Both the position numbers and the translations under genes were made by a program. Positions 36,268-47,632 of a stretch of DNA of 64,000 nucleotides are shown here, piece after piece. The notes below the pieces were generated by a model. The model was given only the letters and a program-made list of their open reading frames with translations. It had not been told where the DNA came from and did not search any database. The number at the start of each line of letters is the position of its first letter. Position 1 is the stretch's first letter. This stretch comes from Sapria himalayana (taxonomy: Eukaryota; Streptophyta; Magnoliopsida; Malpighiales; Rafflesiaceae), in NCBI GenBank assembly GCA_029783825.1, contig JAREIK010017918.1, forward strand, positions 2,030,501-2,094,500, given 5' to 3'.

Positions 36268-37690
36268 GAAACCATAAGCTTCGAGAGCTTTTAAATAGTG
36301 ACATCGTCTATTTTCTATTAGTGTAGTGATATCTATGTATGTTTGCTTTCGTGGTGGCATCATCATAGTGTTACAATGGAGAAATGGTGGTGTCATAATT
36401 CTACAATGTATATATGATTGTTTTCGTGGTGATTTCTATCATGGTGACATAACGATGCCATGGTGGAACACTGATTATTCCATGGTGGTACGCAAGTTGT
36501 ATTGTCATTCTTGATGATATCATGGTGGTGCAATAGTCATGTAGTATGTAGTGAAATCGTAGCAGGGTTGTAGTGGTGTAGTGATTGTGTCATGATGATT
36601 AATGTAATTTTGGTTTTTAATGAAAAGGAATTATATTAATCAATATAAGATCATTAGAATAAACATATGAAAGTTAAAGATGAATAATTAGTCATTCTAT
36701 TGAAGGTGACACTTGTTGGACAAGAGACTCGAAGTTGAATTTGATTATTGATTGATGATCGATGCACAATTATTAATTCACAATATATTAATCCAAGTAT
36801 GACATATATATTTAATTATTATCATTGATACAAAAGAGTTTGAGACTTAATTATTATGATATATTTTTTGAGATATTTAACTTATGATAATTTTACTCAA
36901 ATATTGGCATATATACTAACAAGTTAGAATGGCATAACTCACAATGTGACATGAGCACAACTATATTTTTTGACACAAATTTTAAAGCTCATACATAATG
37001 AGATGAAATGATTTGGATAACCAACAAGTCAAATGCTTTCATCATTAAGTTGTACATTCATGGTCACAACACATTATTAAAGAAAAAAAGATAAACTAAA
37101 ATATCATTAAGGATTTCATAAACATGTGCATTGATTGTTTAACTATTTGAATATATATTATAATAGTGAATAAATTTTAAATTTTTTTCTTGATAAAAAA
37201 ATAATTTACCTCTAAGTATTTTGTCAGATTGTAAGATATTGAATTGAAAGTCAAGTGTTTCATTATTTAACTATCATATTAAATAATAGTGAAATAAGAT
37301 AATACACATATGATCTCTTCAAACAGATACCATATCAAAAGGATCTCATGGGTAATAATTTTTATCATTCAAAATTTTATCTTTATTACTAGATCTCAAA
37401 ATACTTGCACGTCTTCTCTTTGTTGTTAATGGTCACTTAAAAAATTATTAAGACCTCAAAATTTTTTCTCATTCTCAATATACAATGAGTTACATCAAGG
37501 AAAACCTATCATTGAGAATTTAGGAAATAATTAAATATTTTAACTGCACATGTTATAGTTTATATCTAGTCTGATCAATGTTAGATAATTAATATTTTTT
37601 ATAATTCACTTCTAAATAATAAAATTAGCTAAAAAGATCATACCAAAAGTGAAACTAATACATAAATTAATAAAAATATCTGCAAAAGCA
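36268..37690. other. Leader-like and AT-rich sequence
   Basis: 36320-36600 is rich in GTGGTG/ATGGTGG words, continuing the retroelement leader interrupted by H. After 36600 no coding or repeat signal is clear. Confidence 0.4.
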
Positions 37691-37695
37691 CAAGC

Positions 37696-38945
37696 TGGAG
37701 GTGTCTAATGGATCATGTCATGCCAGCACAACTTAGTTTTTTAAGCTTGTTCATGCCACCATATCATATCGACACTACACTATAAATGGGTAGTCCGACA
37801 TAGCTTATTAGCACAACTTTTGCCCAAGTTATGTTGGATCATGCATGATCATGTCAAGCAAAGTCAAACCTAAAAAATGCTAGCCTAATTTATTCTAGGC
37901 TAGCCTGGGTGCTGTCGAGGTTAGCCTATTTGGCCAACCATGCTGAAACCAACCAACATGTACCATAATGCCGGATCGTGCTGCGTCGCACCTCCCATGC
38001 CAGGAAATTTAACCCAACACTGCCAGAACCATGCCACAAGCCGGCACAAGGCTGGTCCAAGCATGACTCTGAACTATGTTGTGGCATGCCAAGCATGGCT
38101 GAATCATGTCATTCTCATGTCATGCTCAAGACGCCCAGCCCAATTGATTATCTTGTTACTCATACACTAGCAGTAAGAATCTGGGCCAGACAAGATTGGT
38201 ATTCCAGGCACAACGAAAAATGGGTCAGGTGCAACAATTTCACCTGATGGACCAGGCCAGATCGGGTGGGCAGTCATGTTGGACTGAACGGAATGGCCGG
38301 CAACCCGGGTAGTGACATGCAAAGCAGTGCTTTGATTGGGGCATCCAGCCATCAGATTCCAACGGCCCAGCTGTTGGGTGCAAACCTGGCTGAAAGGCCA
38401 TCATATTTCCTGAAGACCATCAGATCAAGCCATCATTTTTCATGTTGAGCGATCAGGTTGGCCGGCTAGCTGATGGCAATGTCCCTCACAAATTCCATCC
38501 CCTAAATAACACCCATCAGATAGAGCAGTAACTACATTCATGCCTCAAAAGGAAGGCAGATCGGCATGGCAGATTGACCCTTTGAGAAAAATGAATCATT
38601 TAGGATCAGGTCGAATAGCACAAAAAAAAACAGGACACTATGGTGGCTGTGACCACCAGAAGCAGGCCACGGGTCAGCGACAATATGGGTGAGCAACACA
38701 ACTTAGGCACGAGCATTGCTTGGGCATTTACCACATGAACCTACCTGACCAGTCAGGTCAGGTTAGTGTTGTGCAATTCAACCTGACCCATGGAGGTGGA
38801 TTGTGTTGTGCCATGGACTATCCTATCACACATGGTATGGCCAACACGTTTGTGTTGTGCAAGCATGAGCCCCTTTTGGGAATGGGCTGCATTGTGCCTG
38901 CCCAACCTTTTGGTGGCCCAGGCCACAGACCAGGCATCAACTAGT
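37696..38945. mobile_element. GC-rich hAT-derived island, probably more than one copy
   Basis: Begins TGGAGGTGTCTAATGGATC, a worn TAGAGGTGTCAAACGGG terminus, and continues for 1.25 kb with CATGCC/GGCATG and GCC/GGC words. An internal AGCCCAATTGATTATC near 38136 may be the right end of a first copy, with a second related unit following. Several stop-free frames (38266-38448, 38720-38944) are composition effects. Confidence 0.45.
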
Positions 38946-39039
38946 TGAACATAACAAATTTTACAGTCACTGTTCACCATCCATTAGAGAATGATGCAAA
39001 TATCACCTTGAATCACCATCATAGAAATGGATGAATGGC

Positions 39040-39311
39040 CCAAATAGGAAGAGAGAAAAAACGTATTGTTTCATGGAACTTTGTCAAAAAAAGAAGACAC
39101 ACTTGAGATAATTGTTTGATCTTATACACTAAAAAGATGAGTTTTGATAATGTTACACTTTTCTTATTATTTTTTATATATTTTATTATTTTTGATAGGA
39201 ATATCTGACATATGAGCTGCCACAATCATTTTTACTCATCAAAAATAATATTTAATATATAAATTGTATTATAAGTTTTATTATATTTATTTTTCAGTAG
39301 TATTTGTAATA
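39040..39311 (+). repeat. LTR-like sequence before a primer binding site
   Basis: AT-rich; shares TTTGATAGGAATA and ATATATAAATTGTATTATAA phrases with 50085-50135. It ends directly at the TGGCATCAAAGGC motif (39312-39324). Confidence 0.45.
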
Positions 39312-39324
39312 TGGCATCAAAGGC
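39312..39324 (+). other. Probable primer binding site
   Basis: TGGCATCAAAGGC resembles TGGTATCAGAGCC. A GTGG-rich leader follows (39400-39560). Confidence 0.5.
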
Positions 39325-39829
39325 AGCCTACGAAAAATTGAACCTTAGATTTTTAGACAGTAGGAAATAGTTCATAAATTTTTAAGTATACAGTGATATT
39401 TTTGGCAAAGTAATGTCAACAAGCAAGCATGATGATAATAGCAGAGGTGAGCATGGTTGGACGGATGAATGAGGGACAGCAGATACAGGCAAACAATGGT
39501 GGAATGAAGTGGCATTTGGCAAGAAACCTTAATAACAAGTGGTGACACGCGACTGTGATGCAAGTTGGCATTTTAAGTAAAACCCTAATAATGAATTCTG
39601 TAGAATTATTAAAAAAACAAAAATTATGGTTTACAAAAAAACCCTAATTTGATACAGGGCTATTTTTTTGTTTGGAAAAACTATAATTTTATGATACAGC
39701 ATAGATATTATCAAGAATAGGTGATAGATTGAGAAAAATCATAGTTAAATACACTCACTAAAAGAAAATTAATCACATCATAGATAAATATTAAAAATAA
39801 TATTTTAAAGGAAGCAAAGAGTTTTATTC

Positions 39830-40191
39830 AACATGAAAAAGACAATTTTACTACATAACTATTCAGGAGTCTTAGCAGAGTTCAATCAACATGACTCTTA
39901 TACTTAATAGAGATAAATATAAAAAATATACTTTTTAAGACAATACGAAATTATTCCTTTTTTCCAGATATTATTTATTATTTTACTCATACAATCACTT
40001 TAGACTCTTGCATTCTCACCAGAAACTAATATTCATATTATTGATAATAATATTTTATTCAGTACATTAATTTCTTACTCACAAAATATTATTATAATCA
40101 ATAATAAATATTTAAAAATCATTAAATATGATAGTATCTAATTTGAGTTTGTTATATTCTAGTATATTACTTATTTTTAATTATCTTGTTA
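39830..40191. repeat. LTR-like repeat interrupted by element A (left part)
   Basis: Shares ordered blocks with 9490-9700 (CTTATACTTAATAGAGATAA, ACTTTAGACTCTTG). It continues on the other side of element A at 49007-49078, which is the pre-insertion arrangement. Confidence 0.5.
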
Positions 40192-40814
40192 CTTTAATCT
40201 ATAGGTGTCAAACGAACGTGCCGGCCCGGCCCGGCCCGGCCCATTTTTTTAGAGCATGGTCATGCTTTCGTGCCGTGTCAGGCATGTCAAGGTTTATAAA
40301 AGCCAGACAAGGCAAGGTGGGCCGGGTCCGGTCGAGCCTAACCTGGCCGTACGGGCCAAACCAAAAAGTACGGACCAGTTTAAAAAAAAAAATTAATTTT
40401 ATACTTTTATATTTTAGTTTAATTATAAAATATATTAAATTATATATAGAATTATAGATAATATCTAATATAATAAATTTATAAAATGAAAATTGTTTGA
40501 AATTTATTAAATTACAAAGTTTAAATTTTTTTTATAATTTAAAATAAAATTAATTTATAATTTATTATAATTAAATTATAGAGTTATAAATTTTTAAATG
40601 AAAAAATAAAACAAAAAAATAAATAAATCAAAAAAATTTGCTAAAAAAAATTAAAAAGTAAAAAAAACAAAAGCAAACAAAATGAAAAATGATAAATAAG
40701 CTAATAGATACCGAATGTCCGAACGGTACAAATGAAAGTTTCAATATATAATATAAATAAAATGTACAATCAATAAAAAATAAAATATTGAAATCAAAAA
40801 GTAGTGGATCATCA

Positions 40815-41495
40815 TCAATCGTCAATTGACATATCATGACCATCATCAGCACAACATCAAAATCAGCATCATATGGATCATCATCAGCAATCAACTCCTC
40901 CACTTTCGCAGTGGATGTGGCTAGAGTCTCTGTCCCAGTATCAGCTTCAGCACGATCATGGATGCTAAACCTCGAATCATTTCAATCCTTCAAACAAGCC
41001 AAGACCTCAATAATATATGGACGTAATCTCGATTTACTATCTGAAATTATTATCACTGCAACAGAAAAAGCAGACTCTGATATTACGCTCAACACCGGAG
41101 GAATCAGTAGATCCTGTACCATAATAGATAGCACGGGAAAGATGGACTCATATGATTTCCACCACTGTAATATATCAAGATTCTTAGTATCAGAATATGA
41201 TAGGATTGAGCAGTAATTGGTATATAAATACCGAGAAAACTCACTCCGTTGTGATGGTCCACCGCGACATTTCCCCCATGCTATCTGAATAGAAAAATCA
41301 TCATCTCCGAATAAGATATCCATGTCCGTAATTATAATCTCATTACTACCACCATCATACCTAATATCATAGTATGTTAATATGTCAGTTAACTTCTCGT
41401 AAATGAACCCTTCATGTGGCTCTTCCAGGTTCATGCATGAGGAAATATAAGTCGGAGTATTTTCTACCCCTTCCACCTTAACCCTAGGGTCCATG
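40815..41495 (-). pseudogene. Element A transposase, C-terminal piece
   Basis: An open stretch of 170 codons at 40982-41494 begins MDPRVKVEGVENT and includes FIYEKLTD, SRYLYTNYCSIL and the dimerisation segment SESAFSVAVIIISDSKSRL. It corresponds to the last third of the B transposase (its residues from about 414). The frame breaks at KD, stop (40981); the homologous tail runs to a stop at 40815. It is cut at 41495 by insertion of B, so the initial Met is an internal residue. Confidence 0.85.
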
Positions 41496-42222
41496 TAGAG
41501 GTGTCAAACGGGCCGGCCCAGCACGGCACGGCCCGTTTTTCACGTGCCCCGCCGTGCTACCGTGTCGTGCCGTGCCCGGCACGTCACGGTTTTTTAAAGT
41601 CGGGCACGGCGAGGCCGTGCCGTGCCGTGCGCGGGCCGCTCGGGCACGTTTGCTCAACCGGGGTCCGGGTCCCGGGAGCCAACAGGCAACACGCAACACC
41701 AACAGCCAAGCACGGGCACGGGCGCATGGCCCGTGCTTGGCACTTGGCACTTTGACTTGGCAGAATATAAAAAAAAAATTTTTTTTTAAAATTTTTTTAT
41801 TAATTTTCTGTTTATCTTTATTTAAGTTTATGTAATAAATAAAAAATAAAATTTTTTGTAAAAAATATTACATTTAAAATTAAATGTAAGTATGTAAAAA
41901 AAAATTAGAAAATTTATTTTTTTTTTCAATTAAGTTTAGCATTTTTTAAAATTATAATGTATTAATTAAATATTAAGATTTAAAGTTAATAAATTTTAAA
42001 ATAATATTTAAATCTTAAATTAATAATTAAATACATTAAGCTAGTAAAAATTTTAATTAAAAAAAAATTAAACTACGCAAATAAAAATTACCATTCATGC
42101 TTTTGAAACCAATACTCCGAAAAAAAAAGTATAAGTTTCAACTTCAACACAACGTATAATACAAAGTACAAACAAAGCGTATAAATAAAAAAAAAATATC
42201 GAAAAAAAAGAGCAGATGAGCA

Positions 42223-44345
42223 TCAATCGTCAAGCGGCATATAATGAAAATCAACAGCCGCAACATCAAGATCAGTATCATATGGGTCATCATCATCGGC
42301 AATCAGCTCCTCCGCCATCGTAGTGGATGTGGATGCGACTGCAGTGTCTGTCATAGTCCCAGCTTCAGCACGATCACTGATGCTAAATCTCTATTCCTCC
42401 CAATCCTTCAAACATGCCAAAGCTTCAACCATATCTGGACGTAATCTCGATCTCCTATCCGAAATCACGTTCACTGCAACAGAAAAAGCAGACTCCGATG
42501 CTACGCTCGACACCGGAGGAGTCAGTAGATCCCGTGCCATCCTAGATAGCACGGGATAGGCGGACTCATATGATTTCCACCACTGTAATAAATCAAGATT
42601 CTTATTGTCAGAAGGTGATAGGATTGAGCAGTAATCGGTATCTAAGTACCGAGATAGCTCGCTCCTATGTGAAGGTCCACCCCTACGTTTCCCCCTCGCT
42701 AGGTTAATGGAATAAGCGTCATCTCCGAACAAGGTATCAGTGTCCGTACTCACAGTCTCAACACCACCACCACCATACCTAGTATCGTAGTATGTATATA
42801 GGTGTGTCAACTTCTCGTAAATGAACCCTTCAGGTGGCTCTTCCAGGTTCATGCACGAGGAAATGAAAGTCAGGGTGTTTTCAACCCCTTCCACCTTAGC
42901 CCTAGGGTCCATGCATGCTGCGAGGCAATAAAGAGATGGAATGGTGGACCAGTACTTCAGGTACTTGGTCTCCATCTCTGCAACCATATGGGTGAGCGTC
43001 GGGTCCGCTCGATACATCCTAAACATGCTACTAATGTTGCATATGCAACGGAGTGCAATACAAGTGATGGGCGTATAAACCGACGAACACATGTTCGTCG
43101 TGTCATAAAATATCTTCAGGAATTTCATAAATGAAATTCCTGAATCCCAGTCAGTGTCGTCAACAATAAGTTCGCCACTCTTACTATTGACGTAGTCGGA
43201 TATCACGTGTTCGTATCCAACACATGATTCCAACATCAGGTACGTGTAATTCCAACGATGTCTCACATCAGATTGGAATTTCTTCTTCTTAAGATTCGCA
43301 GACAAACAGAGATTACCAAACTCTTGTAGTCTGCGAGGAGTGCGAATATACTTGAGTGCATTGCGTATATTTTCCAACGCGGGGGAACACACCTTCATAC
43401 CCGCTTGAACTATCAGGTTAATAACATGACACATGCATCTGACATGAAATATCTCTCCTAAAGGTGCGTCTCTAATATTCCTAACAAACATATTGATCGC
43501 TACTCCATTATTCGCAGCATTATCGAAAGTGACACTAAAAATTTTATTTTGAATTTTATATTCCCTAAATATTTTCATCATACACTCAAAAATGGTCGGG
43601 CCATCATGAGGATGAAGAATCTCTGTGAATCCTAATATTTTTTTATTTATTGTCCAGTTTGAATCGACATAATGACTAGTGATACATGCATAAGAAGAAT
43701 CATCGTGACATGTCCATATATCAGACGTCACGGAGACAACTCCACTAAATGCCAAAAATTCCTTAATTATTTTTTGTTTTTCTAACTTATATATCTTTAA
43801 TATGTCACTCCTAGATGTGGACCTAGGAATCCTACGATAGGATGACTGAAAATAAGTCTGCATGATGCGCACTACCCTCGGATCTTCCGAAAATCTGATC
43901 GGAAGACCCATCAATGTGATGAGCCTGGCCATGCCGTCCCTACCCAACTCGCTGGAGTATACGAAGGGAGTAAACTTTGAGACTGAACTCGATCCAGTCT
44001 CAAAAAATATAGTGCCAAGTTGGGTTTGCCTAGGATCTAACGGTCCATGTTTTTTGGAGCATATTTCAGCATGCCTCTTTAGGTGCCGAGTCCCACATGT
44101 ACTCTTGCATGTTAAAAGTCGCATACAATATTTGCACTGTGCCATTTCATGTTTCTCACCCCTAACATCTAATTGTGTTATTATTTTAAAATGTGTCCAA
44201 ACTACAGAAGTCCTCTTAGTTTTTTGTTTTTTAGAACTTTGGCTGAGATGACAGGAGAAACCAAAATTTCAGGAGCCACAGACGTTTGTGTAACACTAAC
44301 ATTTTCATTTTCAAAATTTAAATTTGTGTTAGGTGAATTTGTCAT
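42223..44345 (-). CDS. hAT transposase (BED finger, RNase H-like, hAT dimerisation), element B
   Basis: The intact core is a 584-codon frame at 42391-44145. It starts MAQCKYCMRLL and carries the second half of a BED finger (CX2C ... HLKRH, residues 4-26). A helical N-terminal part follows, then the RNase H-like core with VVSVTSDIWTCHDDSSYACI (residues about 134-153), SVTFDNAANN (about 204-213) and RCMCHVINLIVQAG (about 233-246). A later segment reads YWSTIPSLYCLAACMDPRAK (about 398-417), and the C-terminal dimerisation segment is SVASESAFSVAVNVISD (about 550-566). This is the RICESLEEPER/DAYSLEEPER-like architecture; it would cut and rejoin TIR ends in the nucleus. Two lesions are visible by comparison with A and D. 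A 1-nt deletion near 44235 separates the Met start at 44345 and its leader from the first half of the BED finger (SVVWTHF, about 44195-44215). A TAG at 42391 replaces a Ser codon, truncating an acidic tail that would end at 42223. The internal Met at 44145 could start a shorter protein lacking part of the DNA-binding finger. Confidence 0.9.
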
Positions 44346-45216
44346 TTTTTATTTTTCGTACTTTTTTCTAGAGAGAGAAGCTTTAGAGAGAGAAAATAAA
44401 AAAAAAACAAATTATATTACCCGGTAAAAGCAATGAGGTCACTCATGTGCAAGATGCACCACAGCCCGCAGGAAGCTTTGATGTTCAAAACTCAAGTTGA
44501 GTTTCACGAAAATCCAAGCCGAAATCAAAAACACGAGGGCCAAGAGAGAGAAGCACGGATTATGTGAGAGAGAGAAAATATAGAGAGGATTAATGTTTTT
44601 GAAAAACATAAATTTTATAGGGAGGGGGGTAGAATTTATAGGCTAATTAAAGTTTTTTTTTTAAAAAAATTATTTTTTTATTATTTTTTTGAATTTTTTT
44701 ATTATATTTAAGGGGCAGAATCACGAGGACCGTCGGATTCTGCCCCCTAGCCGTTGGAGTCGAATCCAAGGGCTGAAAATCGCTCAAATTTTGAAAATTT
44801 TTTTTTTCCCGTTAGATATATCGATTTTCTCGGTTTTCGGCAGAAAATACCGCGGGTCGGGTCTGTTTGGACCCGACCCACGGTCTTTTTACCTGGGGGG
44901 GCCCTGAGCCTGATGGGTCGAGTGACTCGAGTCACGACTCAGTGAGTCGTGAGTCGCGACTCACGCCACGGCAGGCGTGGCACGCCGCCAGTGCCACGCG
45001 TGCCTGCGGGACCGGCACGGGATGGACCCGTGCCGGCGTGCCGTGACTAGGCACGAGCCGTGCCGGGCCAGGCACGGCACGAATCGTGCCTTGCTTCGCC
45101 CGGGCACGGCACGGGCCCGGGCACGGTTTTTGAATGTGCCGGGCCGGCCCAGGCACGGCCGAACCGTGCCGTGCCTCGTGCTGGGCCGGGCCGGCCCGGC
45201 CCGTTTGACACCTCTA
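44346..45216. other. Element B promoter-side subterminal region with two hairpins
   Basis: Going outward from the transposase start there is an AT-rich untranslated region. Next is an 11-bp inverted repeat GGGGCAGAATC/GATTCTGCCCC (44712-44722 and 44736-44746), then a T-run. Next is a 10-bp stem GGGTCGGGTC/GACCCGACCC with a 6-nt loop (44854-44879) followed by GGTCTTTTT, then GTGACTCGAG/GAGTCGTGAGTC repeats and CGTGCC-rich sequence to the TIR. The two hairpins occur in the same order in D, and in A. Confidence 0.8.
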
Positions 45217-46183
45217 GGTCCATGCATGCAGTGAGTCAATAAAGAGATAAAATGATGGATCAATACTTCAAGTACTTGATTTCTATCTCTGCAACAATAT
45301 GGCTAAGTATCGGGTCAGCTCGATACTTCCTAAACATGCTACTAATATCGCACATACACCTGAGTGTAATACAAGTCGTAGGCATATAAACCAACGAACA
45401 CATGTTCGTTGTGTCATAAAAAATCTTCAGGAATTTCATAAATTAAATTCCTGAAGCCCAGTCAGTGTCATCGATAATAAGTTCGTCACTCTTACTATTG
45501 ACGTAGTCGGATATCACGTGTTCGTATCCAATACAAGATTCCAACATCAGGTACGTCTAATTCCAACGTCTCACATCCGATTGTAATTTCTTCTTCTTAA
45601 GATTCGCAGACAAACAGAGACTACCACTTTCTTGTTGTCTAAGAGGAGTACAAATATATTTTAGTGCATTACATATATTATTTAACGCGGGGAAACACAC
45701 CTTCATACCCGCTTGAGCAATCAGGTTAATCACGTGACACATGCATCTGACAAGAAATATCCCTCTTAATAGTGCGTCTCTAATATTCCTAACAAACATG
45801 TTAATCGCTATTCCATTATTAGATACGTTATCGAATGTGATACTAAAAATTTTATTTTGATATTTATATTCCCTAATGATTTTCATCATACACTAAAAAA
45901 TAGCGGGTCAACATGAGGATGAAGAATCTCAGAGAATACTAAAATTTTTTTATTCATTGTCCAGTTCAAATCTACATAATGGCTGGTGAGACATGCATAA
46001 GATGATTCATCATGACTTGTCCAGATATATGACGTCAAGGACACCACTCTACTATATGCCATAAATTTATTAATTATTTTTTGTTTTTCTAACTTTTATA
46101 ATTTTAGTATGTCATTCCTAGATATAGACATAGGAATCCTACGATAAGCAGGCAAAAAATATATCTGCATGATGCGCACAACC
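45217..46183 (-). pseudogene. Element A transposase, central piece
   Basis: Minus strand. The open frame 45557-45889 has MMKIIREYKYQNKIFSITFD, NMFVRNIRDALL and CMCHVINLIAQAGMKV, equal to residues about 190-300 of the B transposase. Homology extends in broken frames to 45217, where B interrupts, and to 46183, where C interrupts. Stops such as TAG near 45893 and frameshifts inactivate it. Confidence 0.82.
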
Positions 46184-46451
46184 TAGAGGTGTCAAACGGG
46201 CCGACCCAGCACGGCACGGCCCGTTTTTCACGTGCCCAGCCGTGCTGCCGTGCCGTGCCGGGCACGGCACGGTCACTGTACCGTGCCGTGCCCGGCACGG
46301 CACGGTTTTTAAAATTCGGGCACGGCACGGCCCGTGGGCACGGCACGGCCCGTGGGCACGGCACGGCCCGTGGGCACGGCAAGGCCGTGCCGTGCCGTGC
46401 CGGCCCGCTCGGGCACGGGCGCACGGCAAGGCAGAACAGGCGGGGCGGGGC

Positions 46452-46477
46452 GGGTCGGGTCTGTTTGGACCCGACCC
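46452..46477. repeat. Conserved stem-loop GGGTCGGGTC/GACCCGACCC in element C
   Basis: A perfect 10-bp stem with TGTTTG loop, then GCGGTCTTTTT. It is identical in stem and loop to the copy in B (44854-44879). The A copy (48639-48664) has loop TGATAG, and the D copy (58377-58402) has one mismatch. Confidence 0.85.
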
Positions 46478-46499
46478 GCGGTCTTTTTACCGGGGGCGG

Positions 46500-46620
46500 G
46501 GCCCGGTTGGGTCACGAGTCACGACTCAGTGAGTCGTGACCGTGAGTCGTGACTCGTGACTCGTGAGTCCGTGACTCGTGAGTCGCGACTCACGAGTCAC
46601 GACTCAGGCACGCGGGCCGA
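46500..46620. repeat. GTGAGTC/GACTCAC palindromic repeats
   Basis: About ten direct and inverted copies of GAGTCRTGAC-type words overlap to form palindromes. A shorter version exists in B at 44918-44965 and a worn one in A at 48715-48760. Likely subterminal protein-binding repeats. Confidence 0.75.
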
Positions 46621-46625
46621 CGTGC

Positions 46626-47500
46626 CGTGCCAAGGCACGAGTCGTGCCGGGCACGAGCCGTGCCGTGCCAAGGCACGAGTCGTGCCGGGCACGAGCCGTG
46701 CCGTGCCAAGGCACGAGCCGTGCCGTGCCAAGGCACGAGCCGTGCCGTGCCAAGGCACGAGACGTGCCGGGCACGAGACGTGCCGTGCCAAGGCACGAGC
46801 CGTGCCGTGCCAAGGCACGAGCCGTGCCGTGCCAAGGCACGAGCCGTGCCGTGCCAAGGCACGAGCCGTGCCGTGCCAAGGCACGAGCCGTGCCGTGCCA
46901 AGGCACGAGCCGTGCCGTGCCAAGGCACGAGCCGTGCCGTGCCAAGGCACGAGCCGTGCCGTGCCAAGGCACGAGCCGTGCCGTGCCAAGGCACGAGCCG
47001 TGCCGTGCCAAGGCACGAGCCGTGCCGTGCCAAGGCACGAGCCGTGCCGTGCCAAGGCACGAGCCGTGCCGTGCCAAGGCACGAGCCGTGCCGTGCCAAG
47101 GCACGAGCCGTGCCGTGCCAAGGCACGAGCCGTGCCGTGCCAAGGCACGAGCCGTGCCGTGCCAAGGCACGAGCCGTGCCGTGCCAAGGCACGAGCCGTG
47201 CCGTGCCAAGGCACGAGCCGTGCCGTGCCAAGGCACGAGCCGTGCCGTGCCAAGGCACGAGCCGTGCCGTGCCAAGGCACGAGCCGTGCCGTGCCAAGGC
47301 ACGAGCCGTGCCGTGCCAAGGCACGAGCCGTGCCGTGCCAAGGCACGAGCCGTGCCGTGCCGGGCACGAGCCGTGCCGTGCCAAGGCCCGAGTCGTGCCG
47401 GGCACGAGCCGTGCCGTGCCAAGGCACGAGTCGTGCCGGGCACGAGCCGTGCCGTGCCAAGGCACGAGCCGTGCCGTGCCAAGGCACGAGTCGTGCCGGG
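46626..47500. repeat. Palindromic 22-bp minisatellite, about 35 units
   Basis: The unit CGTGCCGTGCCAAGGCACGA plus GC contains the hairpin CGTGCC-AA-GGCACG. Anchored on CAAGG, units start at 46631, 46669, 46707, 46729 and 46751, then 26 units at strict 22-bp spacing from 46789 to 47339, then 47382, 47420, 47458 and 47480. Spacings are 22 or about 38-43 bp; the 38-bp variant inserts GTCGTGCCGGGCACGA. The array has no stop in any frame. Confidence 0.95.
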
Positions 47501-47632
47501 CACGGCCCGGCACGTGGTTTGTGCGGACGGGCCCGGGCACGTTTTTTTATCGTGCCGGGCCGGCCCAGGCACGGCCGAACCGTGCCGTGCCTCGTGCCGG
47601 GCCGGGCCGGCCCGGCCCGTTTGACACCTCTA

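Larger units (their letters stand above)
41496..45216 (-). mobile_element. hAT element B, near-intact autonomous copy nested in A
   Basis: A perfect duplication GGTCCATG lies at 41488-41495 and 45217-45224. The TIR TAGAGGTGTCAAACGGGCCG is identical at both ends for about 21 bp. It is 3,721 bp long, with a minus-strand transposase and GC-rich subterminal regions dense in CGTGCC/GGCACG. The good preservation of TIRs, duplication and transposase makes this the youngest autonomous member here. Confidence 0.96.
46184..47632. mobile_element. Non-autonomous hAT element C nested in A (deletion derivative of B type)
   Basis: A perfect duplication GCACAACC lies at 46176-46183 and 47633-47640. Both TIRs read TAGAGGTGTCAAACGGGCC. 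The left 250 bp resemble the left end of B. From the GGGTCGGGTC hairpin (46452-46477) onward the sequence resembles the right end of B from 44854, so the whole transposase region is missing, with the junction near 46440. The space is filled by an expanded 22-bp array. None of the 300-420-codon frames in either strand is a gene. Confidence 0.95.

Noticed and set aside
37940..38980. Several 60-89-codon frames as a small gene cluster
   Set aside because: Low stop density is explained by local GC content in a hAT-derived island; no domain and frames overlap on both strands.
40128..40457. 109-codon plus-strand frame at the left end of A
   Set aside because: It crosses the insertion boundary at 40200, so it joins unrelated sequences.
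41484..41835. GC-rich frames at the left end of B
   Set aside because: They cross the TIR and are antisense or incidental; the same sequence in C reads differently.
43862..44251. Plus-strand frames opposite the B transposase (for example 129 codons at 43862, 110 codons at 42802)
   Set aside because: Antisense shadows of the transposase coding strand with no domain.
44854..44890. Rho-independent terminator (GC stem followed by a T-run)
   Set aside because: It resembles one in form, but the setting is a eukaryotic transposon; kept as a conserved hairpin without that function.
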